Source: Paenibacillus planticolens
Lineage (GTDB): Bacteria > Bacillota > Bacilli > Paenibacillales > NBRC-103111
Reading direction: 5' to 3'
Assembly: GCF_013141725.1 (NCBI RefSeq)
Contig: NZ_WHNZ01000078.1
Span: forward strand, 62,001-126,000
Length of the DNA: 64,000 nt
In this document: one piece after another, positions 16,111 to 24,619 of the stretch
Numbering within the stretch: position 1 is the stretch's first letter
Layout: the number at the start of each line of letters is the position of its first letter
Position numbers and translations under genes: made by a program
Notes under the pieces: generated by a model
Databases searched by the model: none
The model's input: the letters and a program-made list of their open reading frames with translations, nothing else
Told to the model about the DNA's origin: nothing

Positions 16111-16308
16111 CCCAAAGGGAACTGTAGTCCACTATTCAGCTGGAAAACGGCATTTTGGCGGTTGAAGGGGAACTACAGGGCTCTATTTTGCCATTTTTGG
16201 CCGATATGTTGGGCTAGTCAGACGAATAAGGCCCTGTAGTTCCCACTAAAATGAGCAACTGGCCGTTTTCGGCGAAATAGAGGCTCTCAGTTCCCTTATG
16301 CTAGACCG
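16101..16308. repeat. 208-bp nested inverted-repeat element, copy A
   Basis: Two forward units (GGGAACTGTAGTCCACTATT at 16117-16136; a GGGAACTACAGGGCTC unit at 16168-16192) are followed by two inverted units (AATAAGGCCCTGTAGTTCCC at 16225-16244; a unit ending CTCTCAGTTCCC at 16275-16295). Unit 2 pairs with unit 3 and unit 1 roughly with unit 4, giving a nested hairpin. About 95 percent identical to copy B by hand alignment. Confidence 0.9.
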
Positions 16309-16326
16309 AGTGTTCCATATGCGCGA

Positions 16327-16440
16327 GGTTGTAGAACTCTAGCTCGTAGAACTTTGCCCGCTGAACTCCACTCATGAACTCCGCACGTAGAACTCCAACT
16401 AGTTGAACTCCACCGCTGAACCCCACCCGCTGAACTCCCA
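16327..16440. repeat. Degenerate 15-bp-type array, second block
   Basis: Repeated GTAGAACTCTAGCTC-like and CTGAACTCCACC-like units lead into copy B exactly as the first array leads into copy A, so array plus element may be one composite duplicated unit. Confidence 0.6.
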
Positions 16441-16640
16441 CCCCAAAAGGGAACTGTAGTCCACTATTCAGCTTGCAATCGGCATTTTGGCGGTTGAAGG
16501 GGAACTACAGGGCTCTATTTTGCCGTTTTTGGCCGAAATGTTGGGCTAGGCAGACGAATAAGGCCCTGTAGTTCCAACTAAAATGAGCATCTGGCCGTTT
16601 TCGGCGAAATAGAGGCTCTCAGTTCCCTTATGCTGGACCG
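16433..16640. repeat. 208-bp nested inverted-repeat element, copy B
   Basis: Direct repeat of 16101-16308 offset by 332 bases, same length with no indels and about ten substitutions. Its units lie at 16449-16468, 16500-16524, 16557-16576 and 16607-16627. Confidence 0.9.
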
Positions 16641-16645
16641 CTGGC

Positions 16646-16752
16646 GCTCCGCCGAATGCTCCGCCGAACGCTCCGCCGAATGCTCCGCCGAATGCTCCGC
16701 CGAATGCTCCGCCGAATGCTCTGCCGAATGCTCTGCCGAATGCCCACCGAAT
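16646..16752. repeat. 12-bp tandem repeat (minisatellite)
   Basis: Eight 12-base units of GCTCCGCCGAAT (variants GCTCCGCCGAAC and GCTCTGCCGAAT) plus a degenerate ninth. The unit length is a multiple of three, so it creates repeat-coding frames on both strands that have no other support as genes. Confidence 0.92.
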
Positions 16753-16881
16753 GCTCCTTATGCGCATGGTACTGGTATTTTTGCGCTCCGGCCTTTTTTA
16801 TTATTCTACGAAACAAAACTTCTGCCGCATGCTAGAGTCTAACTTAGTAGAATGCTGCAAAAGGAAAGGAATTATTGTCGA

Positions 16882-19092
16882 ATGAAACGAAGAAAAAAGC
16901 TGCTAGCCACTAAGACCCTCGCATTAATTACGACGGCTGCTTTGACTTTTGGAACATTTCAGGTGCAGGGCGTCCCAGTCACAGCTTATGCTGCGGGAAT
17001 AAAACATCTGGATGAAGTGCGCGTTGCTCTATTCATAGATTCAACCAAATATAAATTGATAGAACCGGTTACCACGTTTAGTTCGACCAGCGGAATGGAC
17101 ATCAGCGTGCGCAGTGCCGTCGGAGCCGTCGATCAGCTGTGGCTTTCCGTTCCGGATACTGTCATCCGCGTGTCGCTGGATCAATACAGTGTTATGATGC
17201 TGGAAACTGCGGACTTTGCTTCAGCTAAGGGACTATATGCCAAGCTTGCCACGATGGCGGCAGATGGCTATGTGCTAAGTCGGGTGAAGCAAGGGAAAAC
17301 CGTGTACCAGGTGTTTTACGGCAGCTTCCCAACCAAGGAAGCGGCTGATAGCGCTGCCACTCAGGCGCTTAGAGACGCAGCGGTCGCTGCGTTCACCAAA
17401 CAAGTTCCGCCGGCAGTGACAGGTCCGCTCCACTTAAGCGCAGGCACGTATGCCACGGAGGCTGCTGCTTTGCAGCAAGCGGCTGTTTATGCCGGTGCAG
17501 GCATCCAGGCAGATGTGGCCTTGCAAGAAGATGCCGCTGGGAAGCCGCCCGTCTTCAGCGTATGGGTTGGCAATGAAGCGACTCCCGCCCAATTGGAGAC
17601 TGTGAAGCAGGCGGCTTTGCAAGCGGCTCCAGGCATCCCTTTGCAAGCTGCCAACACCAAGGCATCTTATCTCATTCGAAGATCGGATGTAACGGCGTCT
17701 GCGAACGGAACCGCATCGGTTCCACATTATGCAGCAGGGACCGGTCAGCAAAAAACCATGATTCATCCGAAAGTTGAGGGCATTGCGGTAAAAGAAAAAG
17801 CGGACCGCAAATACCGTGGCGACATGGAAGTCAGTACATATCAGAATAAATTAGCATTGGTGAATGAAGTGCCGATGGAATCCTACTTATATGGCGTGTT
17901 AGGCGCAGAGCTCGGCGCAGGGTGGCCTGCGGAGGCTTTGAAAGCGCAAGCCGTCGCTGCCCGGACATTTGCCATCAAGCAGGGAAATAAATATGAAATC
18001 GCACAAGTGACGGATACAACGCTGGATCAAGCTTATTACGGCATGCAAAAAGAGTTTGCTGCAGGCAATCAAGCGGTTGATGCCACGAAGGATGAAGTCA
18101 TTTCGGATAAAAGCGGATTGATTTCCCCTGTGTTCTCATCCAATTCAGGAGGCATGACGGCAGACCCGTCAGAGGTTTGGGGAAATCCCGCAGCTTATTT
18201 GCGCAGTGTGGTTAGCCCCGATGACGGCGCAGAAAAAGGCAAAGCGATTTGGTACCGCGTCCAAATGGGGAGTGGCCGAATCGGATATGTGTCAGGCGTA
18301 TATTTGAAGGATAGCGGGCAAAAGAGCAAGGATGGCGCTTCCTACTATGAGGCGACCGAACAGGGCGTTAATGTGCGTTCGGCTCCATACGTGGACAACA
18401 TAGCGAATCCCTCCATTGATCAGCTTGCTGCAAAGGAAAAAGTGCTCGTTTTGGGTCAGGAAAAAGAGTCCAACGCTTATTCATGGATAAGAGGCCCTTA
18501 TACGGCCAGCGAGATGAAAAGCAAATTAGCGGCAGCAGGGGTAACGGTGAATGGGGAACTGACATCGCTGGAAGTATCTGGGCGCGGCCCTTCCGGTAGG
18601 GTCACTGAGCTTAAGGCGAATGGTGTTGTGGTGAAAGTTCCCTATCCTGACGCCTTGCGCACGGTACTTGGCGGATTGCCCAGCACATTGTTTGAAATTG
18701 AAGGAGCGGGAAGTTATACTGGTAATACCTCGCAAGGAACGAATCTGGCCATTGTGGGAGCAGGAAGTACCCAGACCGGCAGCGCCGGTGCCGACTCCGT
18801 CTATGTGCTGTCAGGCAATCAATCCCAACCGACAGTGTTGAAGAAGACGGATTTGACAGCGTTAGGTACAAGCGGGCTGGCTAAACCAACGGATAAGCCG
18901 GGAACCCCAACCGCACCTTCCGTCACGCCAACCGCGCCAACGCAAGCCAAACAATTCGTTTTCCGGGGTACAGGCTATGGGCACGGGCTAGGGATGTCCC
19001 AATGGGGAGCAAGAGGTTTTGCTGAACAAGGCTATGATTACAAAAAAATACTTCAGACATATTATGCTGGAGTCAACATAACTAAGGAATGA
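16882..19092 (+). CDS. SpoIID/LytB domain protein with SPOR-like and SH3-like regions
   Basis: Predicted exported protein of 736 residues. A signal peptide (basic start MKRRKK, hydrophobic core, AYA near residue 35) is followed by two SPOR-like segments (around residues 95-240), the SpoIID domain (KYRGDMEVSTY, NEVPMESYLYGVLGAEL, ALKAQAVAARTFA), an SH3-like stretch (GVNVRSAP) and the conserved SpoIID C-terminus (GTGYGHGLGMSQWGARG). SpoIID is a peptidoglycan lytic transglycosylase of engulfment; this larger paralogue may act on spore or vegetative wall. The ATG at 16882 is preferred over 16852 because GGAAAGGA lies upstream and the signal peptide begins there. Confidence 0.85.
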   Translation: MKRRKKLLATKTLALITTAALTFGTFQVQGVPVTAYAAGIKHLDEVRVALFIDSTKYKLIEPVTTFSSTSGMDISVRSAVGAVDQLWLSVPDTVIRVSLDQYSVMMLETADFASAKGLYAKLATMAADGYVLSRVKQGKTVYQVFYGSFPTKEAADSAATQALRDAAVAAFTKQVPPAVTGPLHLSAGTYATEAAALQQAAVYAGAGIQADVALQEDAAGKPPVFSVWVGNEATPAQLETVKQAALQAAPGIPLQAANTKASYLIRRSDVTASANGTASVPHYAAGTGQQKTMIHPKVEGIAVKEKADRKYRGDMEVSTYQNKLALVNEVPMESYLYGVLGAELGAGWPAEALKAQAVAARTFAIKQGNKYEIAQVTDTTLDQAYYGMQKEFAAGNQAVDATKDEVISDKSGLISPVFSSNSGGMTADPSEVWGNPAAYLRSVVSPDDGAEKGKAIWYRVQMGSGRIGYVSGVYLKDSGQKSKDGASYYEATEQGVNVRSAPYVDNIANPSIDQLAAKEKVLVLGQEKESNAYSWIRGPYTASEMKSKLAAAGVTVNGELTSLEVSGRGPSGRVTELKANGVVVKVPYPDALRTVLGGLPSTLFEIEGAGSYTGNTSQGTNLAIVGAGSTQTGSAGADSVYVLSGNQSQPTVLKKTDLTALGTSGLAKPTDKPGTPTAPSVTPTAPTQAKQFVFRGTGYGHGLGMSQWGARGFAEQGYDYKKILQTYYAGVNITKE

Positions 19093-19102
19093 ATACACAC
19101 AC

Positions 19103-20188
19103 ATGGATGTACAAGCATTTGACTTTGAATTACCTGAATCGTTGATTGCCCAGACGCCGCTGCTTAATCGCACGGCGTCTAGACTGCTTACTTTGAATAA
19201 GCAGACCGGAGAAATCGGTCACCAAACCTTTGAACAGCTGATTGATTATGTGGAAGCCGGGGATTTGCTCGTGATGAATGACACACGGGTCATTCCAGCA
19301 CGGCTATTTGGCGTGAAGAAGGACACGGGAGCTAAGGTTGAGCTTTTGCTCTTAAAGCAGCTGGGCGAGGATCGCTGGGAAGCTCTGGTGAAGCCTGGGA
19401 AGCGCATGCAGTTGGGGGCAGTGGCTGTTTTTGGCGTAAACCAAGACGGTGCGCAGGGTGAAGAGCCCCTTTTGACGGCAGAAGTCGTGGAAGTGGGCGA
19501 CATGGGCGCGCGCGTGCTGCAATTCAGCTACAAGGGCATCTTTAATGAAATTTTGGACCGGTTAGGCGAAATGCCTCTGCCTCCTTATATTAAGGAGCAG
19601 CTGCCGGAGCGGGAACGCTATCAAACGGTGTATGCGAAGCACGAAGGCTCAGCCGCAGCTCCGACGGCAGGACTGCACTTCACGGAGGCTTACTTGGAGA
19701 AGTTGAAGGCGAAGGGAGTGCGTCTGGCGTTCGTCACGCTGCATGTCGGACTGGGAACATTCCGTCCGGTCTCTGTAGACACCATTGAAGAGCATCAAAT
19801 GCATGCCGAGTACTACGTGCTTTCGCCTGAAACAGCGGCAGCGATTAATGAAACGAAAGCGAACGGCAAGCGCGTTATCGCCGTCGGCACGACATCTGCG
19901 CGAACGCTGGAGACCGCTGCAGGTCTCAGCCGCGAACAAGCAGGCGCCGAAGCCGGAAAGCAGGTAGATATTCAGCCTTCACAGGGATGGACGAGTATCT
20001 TTATTTATCCGGGATATACGTTCGGGGTGGTGGATGCGTTGTTAACGAATTTTCATTTGCCGAAGTCAACGCTCCTCATGCTGATTAGTGCACTGGCCGG
20101 AAGGACTTATGTGATGCAGGCTTATGAAGAAGCCGTTCGAGAGCAGTATCGCTTTTTCAGCTTTGGGGACGCAATGCTTATTTACTGA
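19103..20188 (+). CDS. queA: S-adenosylmethionine:tRNA ribosyltransferase-isomerase QueA
   Basis: Transfers and isomerises the ribosyl group of SAM onto 7-aminomethyl-7-deazaguanine in tRNA, making epoxyqueuosine. The 361-residue protein starts with FDFELPESLIAQTP and contains NDTRVIPARLFG, PTAGLHFT, and the C-terminal TNFHLPKSTLLML, all typical. It lies 45 bases upstream of tgt, whose product supplies its substrate tRNA. Confidence 0.97.
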   Translation: MDVQAFDFELPESLIAQTPLLNRTASRLLTLNKQTGEIGHQTFEQLIDYVEAGDLLVMNDTRVIPARLFGVKKDTGAKVELLLLKQLGEDRWEALVKPGKRMQLGAVAVFGVNQDGAQGEEPLLTAEVVEVGDMGARVLQFSYKGIFNEILDRLGEMPLPPYIKEQLPERERYQTVYAKHEGSAAAPTAGLHFTEAYLEKLKAKGVRLAFVTLHVGLGTFRPVSVDTIEEHQMHAEYYVLSPETAAAINETKANGKRVIAVGTTSARTLETAAGLSREQAGAEAGKQVDIQPSQGWTSIFIYPGYTFGVVDALLTNFHLPKSTLLMLISALAGRTYVMQAYEEAVREQYRFFSFGDAMLIY

Positions 20189-20232
20189 AAGATGCAAGGA
20201 CTAGAGGACGCTTAGAATAGGAAGTGGATGTA

Positions 20233-21372
20233 ATGGCAGCAGCAGTAACGTACGAACCGATCAAAACTTGCAAACAATCCGGAGCCCGTCTAGGCCGGGT
20301 GCACACACCGCATGGTGTCATTGAAACGCCGGCTTTCATGCCGGTAGGTACTCAAGCAACAGTGAAAACGATGAGCCCGGAAGAATTGAAGACGTTGGAC
20401 GCTCAAATTATTTTGAGCAATACGTATCATCTTTTCATTCGTCCAGGTCATGATATTGTGAAAGCCGCTGGCGGGCTGCACAAATTTATGAACTGGGATC
20501 GCCCTATTTTAACGGATAGCGGAGGATTTCAAGTATTTAGTCTTAGCAACATGCGCAAAATCACAGAAGAAGGCGTAACGTTTAAATCTCATCTTAATGG
20601 TGACAAACTGTTTCTCTCCCCGGAAGTAGCAATGGAAATTCAGAATGCGCTTGGTTCGGATATTATGATGGCCTTTGACGAGTGCCCACCGTTCCCTGCC
20701 GAGCACGATTATGTGAAGAAATCGCTGGAACGTACGACGCGCTGGGCTGAGCGCTGCCTGAAAAGTCACAGCCGACCGGAAGACCAAGGCTTGTTCGCAA
20801 TTATCCAGGGCGGGATGTATGAGGACCTGCGCAGGATGAGCGCCGAACAGTTGACTTCCATGGATTTCCCGGGGTATGCTATTGGTGGACTGAGCGTAGG
20901 CGAGCCTAAGCATTTGATGTATGAAGTGCTGGACTATACAACGCCTTTGATGCCGGCTAACAAACCGCGCTACCTGATGGGCGTGGGTTCCCCTGATGCG
21001 TTAATTGAAGGCGCTATCCGCGGGATCGACATGTTCGATTGCGTACTCCCAACAAGGATTGCCAGAAATGGGACATGCATGACAAGCGAAGGTCGTCTTG
21101 TGATTCGGAATGCGAAGCATGCGACGGATTTCGGTCCGCTTGATCCCAAATGCTCATGTTATACCTGCACAAATTACAGCAGGGCCTATATTCGTCATTT
21201 AATTAAAGCGGATGAAACATTTGGAATTAGATTGACAACGATTCATAACCTTCACTTTCTGCTACAGCTTATGCGCGATGTCAGAGGAGCCATTATGGAA
21301 GATCGCTTGCTTGATTTCCGTGATGAATTCTTTGCCGCCTATGGGCTGAATGATAATGAAAGAGGATTTTAA
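20233..21372 (+). CDS. tgt: tRNA-guanine transglycosylase Tgt
   Basis: Exchanges guanine 34 for preQ1 in tRNAs with GUN anticodons. The 379-residue protein has the catalytic Asp in LTDSGGFQVFSLS, a second Asp in DMFDCVLPTR, and a zinc site CSCYTCTNYSRAYIRHL...H. The ATG at 20233 (MAAAVTYEPIKTC) fits the family start and has AGGAAG about nine bases upstream; the GTG at 20224 is too close to that site. It is followed by yajC in the conserved queA-tgt-yajC order. Confidence 0.97.
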   Translation: MAAAVTYEPIKTCKQSGARLGRVHTPHGVIETPAFMPVGTQATVKTMSPEELKTLDAQIILSNTYHLFIRPGHDIVKAAGGLHKFMNWDRPILTDSGGFQVFSLSNMRKITEEGVTFKSHLNGDKLFLSPEVAMEIQNALGSDIMMAFDECPPFPAEHDYVKKSLERTTRWAERCLKSHSRPEDQGLFAIIQGGMYEDLRRMSAEQLTSMDFPGYAIGGLSVGEPKHLMYEVLDYTTPLMPANKPRYLMGVGSPDALIEGAIRGIDMFDCVLPTRIARNGTCMTSEGRLVIRNAKHATDFGPLDPKCSCYTCTNYSRAYIRHLIKADETFGIRLTTIHNLHFLLQLMRDVRGAIMEDRLLDFRDEFFAAYGLNDNERGF

Positions 21373-21387
21373 GAAAGGAGGATACCT

Positions 21388-21702
21388 ATGTTTCTATTGG
21401 CTGAAACTACAACTGCGAATACTGGCGCGGTAGGATATTTGTATACATACGGGCCTTTAGTGCTCATGTTTGTAGTTCTCTATTTCTTACTTATTCGTCC
21501 GCAACAAAAAAGACAGAAAACGCGCAGTCAAATGCTTGGGGGCTTGAAAAAAGGGGATAAGGTCGTGACGATCGGCGGACTGCACGGCACGATTATGGAG
21601 ATCACGGACGACATTTGTGTGCTTCGTGTCAACGATGCAACGAAAATGACTTTTGATCGTTCTGCTATCAATGCTGTATCGCAATCGACAGCAAAGGAAT
21701 AA
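21388..21702 (+). CDS. yajC: Preprotein translocase subunit YajC
   Basis: Single-pass membrane protein associated with the SecDF complex. The 104-residue product has one hydrophobic helix (about residues 18-37) ending LLIRPQQKRQK, then the cytosolic domain with LKKGDKVVTIGGLHG, both hallmarks of YajC. RBS AAAGGAGG precedes the ATG. secD and secF lie 6 kb downstream. Confidence 0.96.
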   Translation: MFLLAETTTANTGAVGYLYTYGPLVLMFVVLYFLLIRPQQKRQKTRSQMLGGLKKGDKVVTIGGLHGTIMEITDDICVLRVNDATKMTFDRSAINAVSQSTAKE

Positions 21703-21706
21703 AACG

Positions 21707-21741
21707 AAAAAGCGAGAACCTTCATGAGGCTCTCGCTTTTT
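21707..21741. terminator. Bidirectional terminator after yajC
   Basis: AAAAAGCGAGA pairs with TCTCGCTTTTT, so it serves yajC and the leftward PAP2 gene. Confidence 0.93.
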
Positions 21742-21749
21742 ATTTGGCT

Positions 21750-22589
21750 TTATAGTTCGTTGTTTTTTAAAGATCGCTTAAGCAGCGCTTGTTCGCCAAG
21801 AATGAGGCGTCCTTCGGAAATTCGCAATCCCAGTCTGGCCGCCACGACGCCGAGGACAACGCCGGCACACATATCGGATAACCAGTGGATGCCCAAATAA
21901 AAAATGGTGAAAATGATAAAAGCGGATGAAATCGGCACGAATATTTTCCAGAACGTATTGCGGCTCTTGACGGCAATAACAGCCATAGATACGGAGATCG
22001 ACGTATGCAGGCTGGGAAAACAATTATCCAGTCCGGAGAGCGGACGGTAATCCTGCTCGAAAGTTGGGAATACGTCCAAAATCAGCAGTTTAACATTAGG
22101 ATGGAACGACCAGACCTCGTTGACCGGAAAGAACAGGTAGAACGGAATCGCAATCATATAGTTGAACATGAGCGCGTAACAAATAGCGTAAAATAGCTTA
22201 TAATTTTTCTTATACGTATAAAGGGCGATGGAAGCAATCATGACGGCTGGGAAGACCACAACATAGAAGTAACTGCTTATCACCGTCAGCGTGTCATTAT
22301 GGAAGAAATTTTGAATCGATGCAACAAAGTTGCCTTCAATGCCATAGATAGATTTGGTAAAATCAGCTTTATAGTTAATTCTTTTCTCGACCCACATCTC
22401 GATCTTGTTAAAAAAGAGAATCGTAATGAGTGCGGCGAAGTGGAACATATACTTGCGGGATGTAAATATTTCTTGAACGAAGCTTCCGGCGATGGCGAAC
22501 GGATTCTTCCGAGTAGCTGCAATCAGAAAGACAATGACAGTTATGACTATATAGACCGTTGCATGCGTCATAGACTGAAACGGGCTCAT
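21750..22589 (-). CDS. PAP2-superfamily membrane phosphatase
   Basis: Integral membrane protein of 279 residues with about six hydrophobic helices. The acid-phosphatase motifs are NCFPSLHTSISVS (conserved His) and GIHWLSDMCAG (second His and Asp), near the C-terminal end, as in inositol-phosphorylceramide-synthase-like PAP2_3 proteins. Likely substrates are lipid phosphates, but the exact one is unknown. The ATG has GGGGAAAG upstream. It is not part of the tgt/sec operon, lying opposite to it. Confidence 0.82.
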   Translation of the reverse strand: MSPFQSMTHATVYIVITVIVFLIAATRKNPFAIAGSFVQEIFTSRKYMFHFAALITILFFNKIEMWVEKRINYKADFTKSIYGIEGNFVASIQNFFHNDTLTVISSYFYVVVFPAVMIASIALYTYKKNYKLFYAICYALMFNYMIAIPFYLFFPVNEVWSFHPNVKLLILDVFPTFEQDYRPLSGLDNCFPSLHTSISVSMAVIAVKSRNTFWKIFVPISSAFIIFTIFYLGIHWLSDMCAGVVLGVVAARLGLRISEGRLILGEQALLKRSLKNNEL

Positions 22590-22683
22590 GGTGCTTTCCC
22601 CCTAATATTGGAAATTATTGCGAATATAACTATGATATTATACCACAATCTAAGGGGGATAGTGATATTTTCACGGAAACGTC

Positions 22684-23073
22684 TTATTTATTCGTATTTA
22701 CGCCAAGTATGCCTCCAAGCGCACCTGATGCGAACAAGATGCCGAGCAATTGCAGGGAATTAAGATTCAGCCCCGCGTCAAAAGCAAGAAAGCCTACCAG
22801 GAAAATAAGGATGAAATAAACGAATCCGACGAGTCCCCCATGATACCAGCCGCGGTTTCCGGCTCTTTTGCCAGAAACCCAACCTCCGATAAAAAGCGCC
22901 GCGGCATGGATAATCGTAGTTAAAGTATGCAGGGAACTCTCTTGTGTGCTTGTCAAAAATAAGAATAATGATGTAATTATTGTCCCAATTGTCATCATGC
23001 TTAATGAGTAGGCAAGACCGGAAAATAATGGAGATGTTATTCGAACCTGACTGACCGTTTTCATGGGGTTCAC
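22684..23073 (-). CDS. TIGR04086 family membrane protein (YrzE-like)
   Basis: Four-helix membrane protein of about 129 residues, function unknown. The family occurs next to yajC and spoVB in Bacilli, which fits this location; conserved pieces are FIGGWVSGKRAGNRGWYHGG and the C-terminal LGGILG. Several near-cognate starts are in frame (TTG 23082, GTG 23079, GTG 23073, ATG 23064); the GTG at 23073 is preferred because AAAGGA lies nine bases upstream. Confidence 0.8.
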   Translation of the reverse strand: MNPMKTVSQVRITSPLFSGLAYSLSMMTIGTIITSLFLFLTSTQESSLHTLTTIIHAAALFIGGWVSGKRAGNRGWYHGGLVGFVYFILIFLVGFLAFDAGLNLNSLQLLGILFASGALGGILGVNTNK

Positions 23074-23173
23074 AGGCACCAATCCTTTCTTATTTTCGTT
23101 CTTTTCATTAACATCATTGTATGGCCAAGCACATAGAATTAGTACAGACTGTTCAAAGGAAGGGTGAATAATT

Positions 23174-24514
23174 ATGACGGAATTTTCTCAAGGACCCGCT
23201 CTATGGCAGGCTATTGCAGCTCTCATTATTTTTATGGCAGCATATGTTTGTATATTGATCGAGAAGTGGGACCGAATGTATACGGCGCTTGGCGGAGCCG
23301 TTCTGATGCTGCTGCTGGGCATTGTTCCAATAGGAAAGGCGTTTACCGCATACGCGAATTGGGAGATCCTTTTGTTTCTTATCAGTTTATTTGTCATTGC
23401 CGGGCTTTTTCAGAAAACTGGACTTATTGCTTATTCGGCAAGCAAAATCATACGCGTGTTTCGGCTGCAGCCTTTTACGATACTGCTGTGTTTGTCGATG
23501 CTGGCCGCTGTCGTTTCGGCATTATTGAGCAGCTTGCTTGCTGTTGCTGTCATCGTCCCGCTGCTCTTTAAAACAACGAAGATGATGAAATTATCGCCGG
23601 TTCCTTTTCTGATTTCTGTTTTGTTATCCGCGAATCTAGGCGGTGCAGCAACTCTGTTGGGCAACTGGTCCAACAGGTTGATCGGTGCGGCGGAGCATAT
23701 AACAACAGGAGAAATGCTGATCAAAATCGCTCCGCTCGTTATTATCATGCTTGCCATCGTTTACCTCACGATGTGGATTCTTTATGGCAGGAAGATGATC
23801 ATTCCGGAAACATACAAGCGGGAAGTTCTTAGTCTGCAACCAGACTCTTATTTACCCGAAAACAGGGTCATGTTTCTTGGAGGATGTGCCATTTCGGGAT
23901 TAACGCTGCTGGCTTTTTTATTTCAGGGCATTTTGGGCTGGCATGCAGCTTACATTGCCGCCGGTGGAGCAATAGCGTTCTTGGCACTCAATTACGAAGA
24001 TCTGATCCAGCTTGTCAAAAGAAAAGATTACCTTTCCGTCTGGAATGGCATACTCGACACACAGGCTTTGTTTTTCTTAGGAATATTCATCATGGTTGGC
24101 GGGTTAACGTATGCAGGAATTTCGGGGTTCATCGCAGTTAGAGGACTAGAAATCAGCCAGGGCAGCATGTCGTTCTTCTCCATTCTCTTGTTATGGCTGA
24201 CAGGATTCGGATCATCCGTTGTGGATTACGTGCCTTATACCGCGGCTATGATTCCAGTGATCGAGCATGTCGGCCAGGATATGCAAAGTATTTCTCAAGT
24301 GACTGTCCAGCCTCTATGGTGGTCGCTGATTGTCGGTACGGCGATTGGAAGCGGGGTTACGCTCTTTGGTTCCCTACCTGGCATGTATGCGGCAGCACTT
24401 TCCGAGCAAGAAGGTGGAGGGCTGAATTTTCGTAATTATTTCATGATTGCAGGGCCAATCTCCTTGGTTTTATTCATTGCAGCAACGGTGTATTTCAAGT
24501 TATTTCTACTGTAA
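23174..24514 (+). CDS. ArsB/NhaD-type ion transporter
   Basis: Membrane permease of 446 residues with about eleven hydrophobic helices, belonging to the ion-transporter superfamily that includes ArsB, NhaD and SLC13. Features include SANLGGAATLLGNWSN and, late in the protein, the repeated counterpart GTAIGSGVTLFGS, both substrate-site-like hairpins. No arsenic resistance genes are nearby, so arsenite export should not be assumed; Na+/H+ exchange or anion uptake are equally possible. RBS AAGGAAGG precedes the ATG. Confidence 0.8.
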   Translation: MTEFSQGPALWQAIAALIIFMAAYVCILIEKWDRMYTALGGAVLMLLLGIVPIGKAFTAYANWEILLFLISLFVIAGLFQKTGLIAYSASKIIRVFRLQPFTILLCLSMLAAVVSALLSSLLAVAVIVPLLFKTTKMMKLSPVPFLISVLLSANLGGAATLLGNWSNRLIGAAEHITTGEMLIKIAPLVIIMLAIVYLTMWILYGRKMIIPETYKREVLSLQPDSYLPENRVMFLGGCAISGLTLLAFLFQGILGWHAAYIAAGGAIAFLALNYEDLIQLVKRKDYLSVWNGILDTQALFFLGIFIMVGGLTYAGISGFIAVRGLEISQGSMSFFSILLLWLTGFGSSVVDYVPYTAAMIPVIEHVGQDMQSISQVTVQPLWWSLIVGTAIGSGVTLFGSLPGMYAAALSEQEGGGLNFRNYFMIAGPISLVLFIAATVYFKLFLL

Positions 24515-24619
24515 TTGCCAACAATTGAATACGTAAAATCTGCATGATGAAGTGCATCAGCGGTCAGAATACCAGTGAACTCCGAGAACAAGCAAGAGCT
24601 TAGATCAGGGAGGCTATTC

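Larger units (their letters stand above)
15858..16881. other. Gene-free repeat-rich interval between ruvB and the spoIID-like gene
   Basis: About 1 kb without a supportable gene. From left to right it holds unique sequence, a 15-bp tandem repeat array, a 208-bp element, a second 15-bp-type array, a second 208-bp element, a 12-bp tandem repeat, and about 130 bases leading to the next gene. Open frames across it are only repeat translations. Confidence 0.85.

Noticed and set aside
15679..16239. Long frame running from inside ruvB through the 15-bp array
   Set aside because: Starts inside ruvB in another frame and is a repeat translation (Trp-Asn-Phe-Ser-Ser).
15966..16440. CRISPR-like array
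   Set aside because: Units are adjacent without spacers and decay gradually; no cas genes in the window.
16630..16842. Frames translating the 12-bp repeat (Ser-Ala-Glu-Cys repeats rightward, Ala-Phe-Gly-Gly repeats leftward)
   Set aside because: They exist only because the unit length is a multiple of three; no ribosome site and no non-repeat part.
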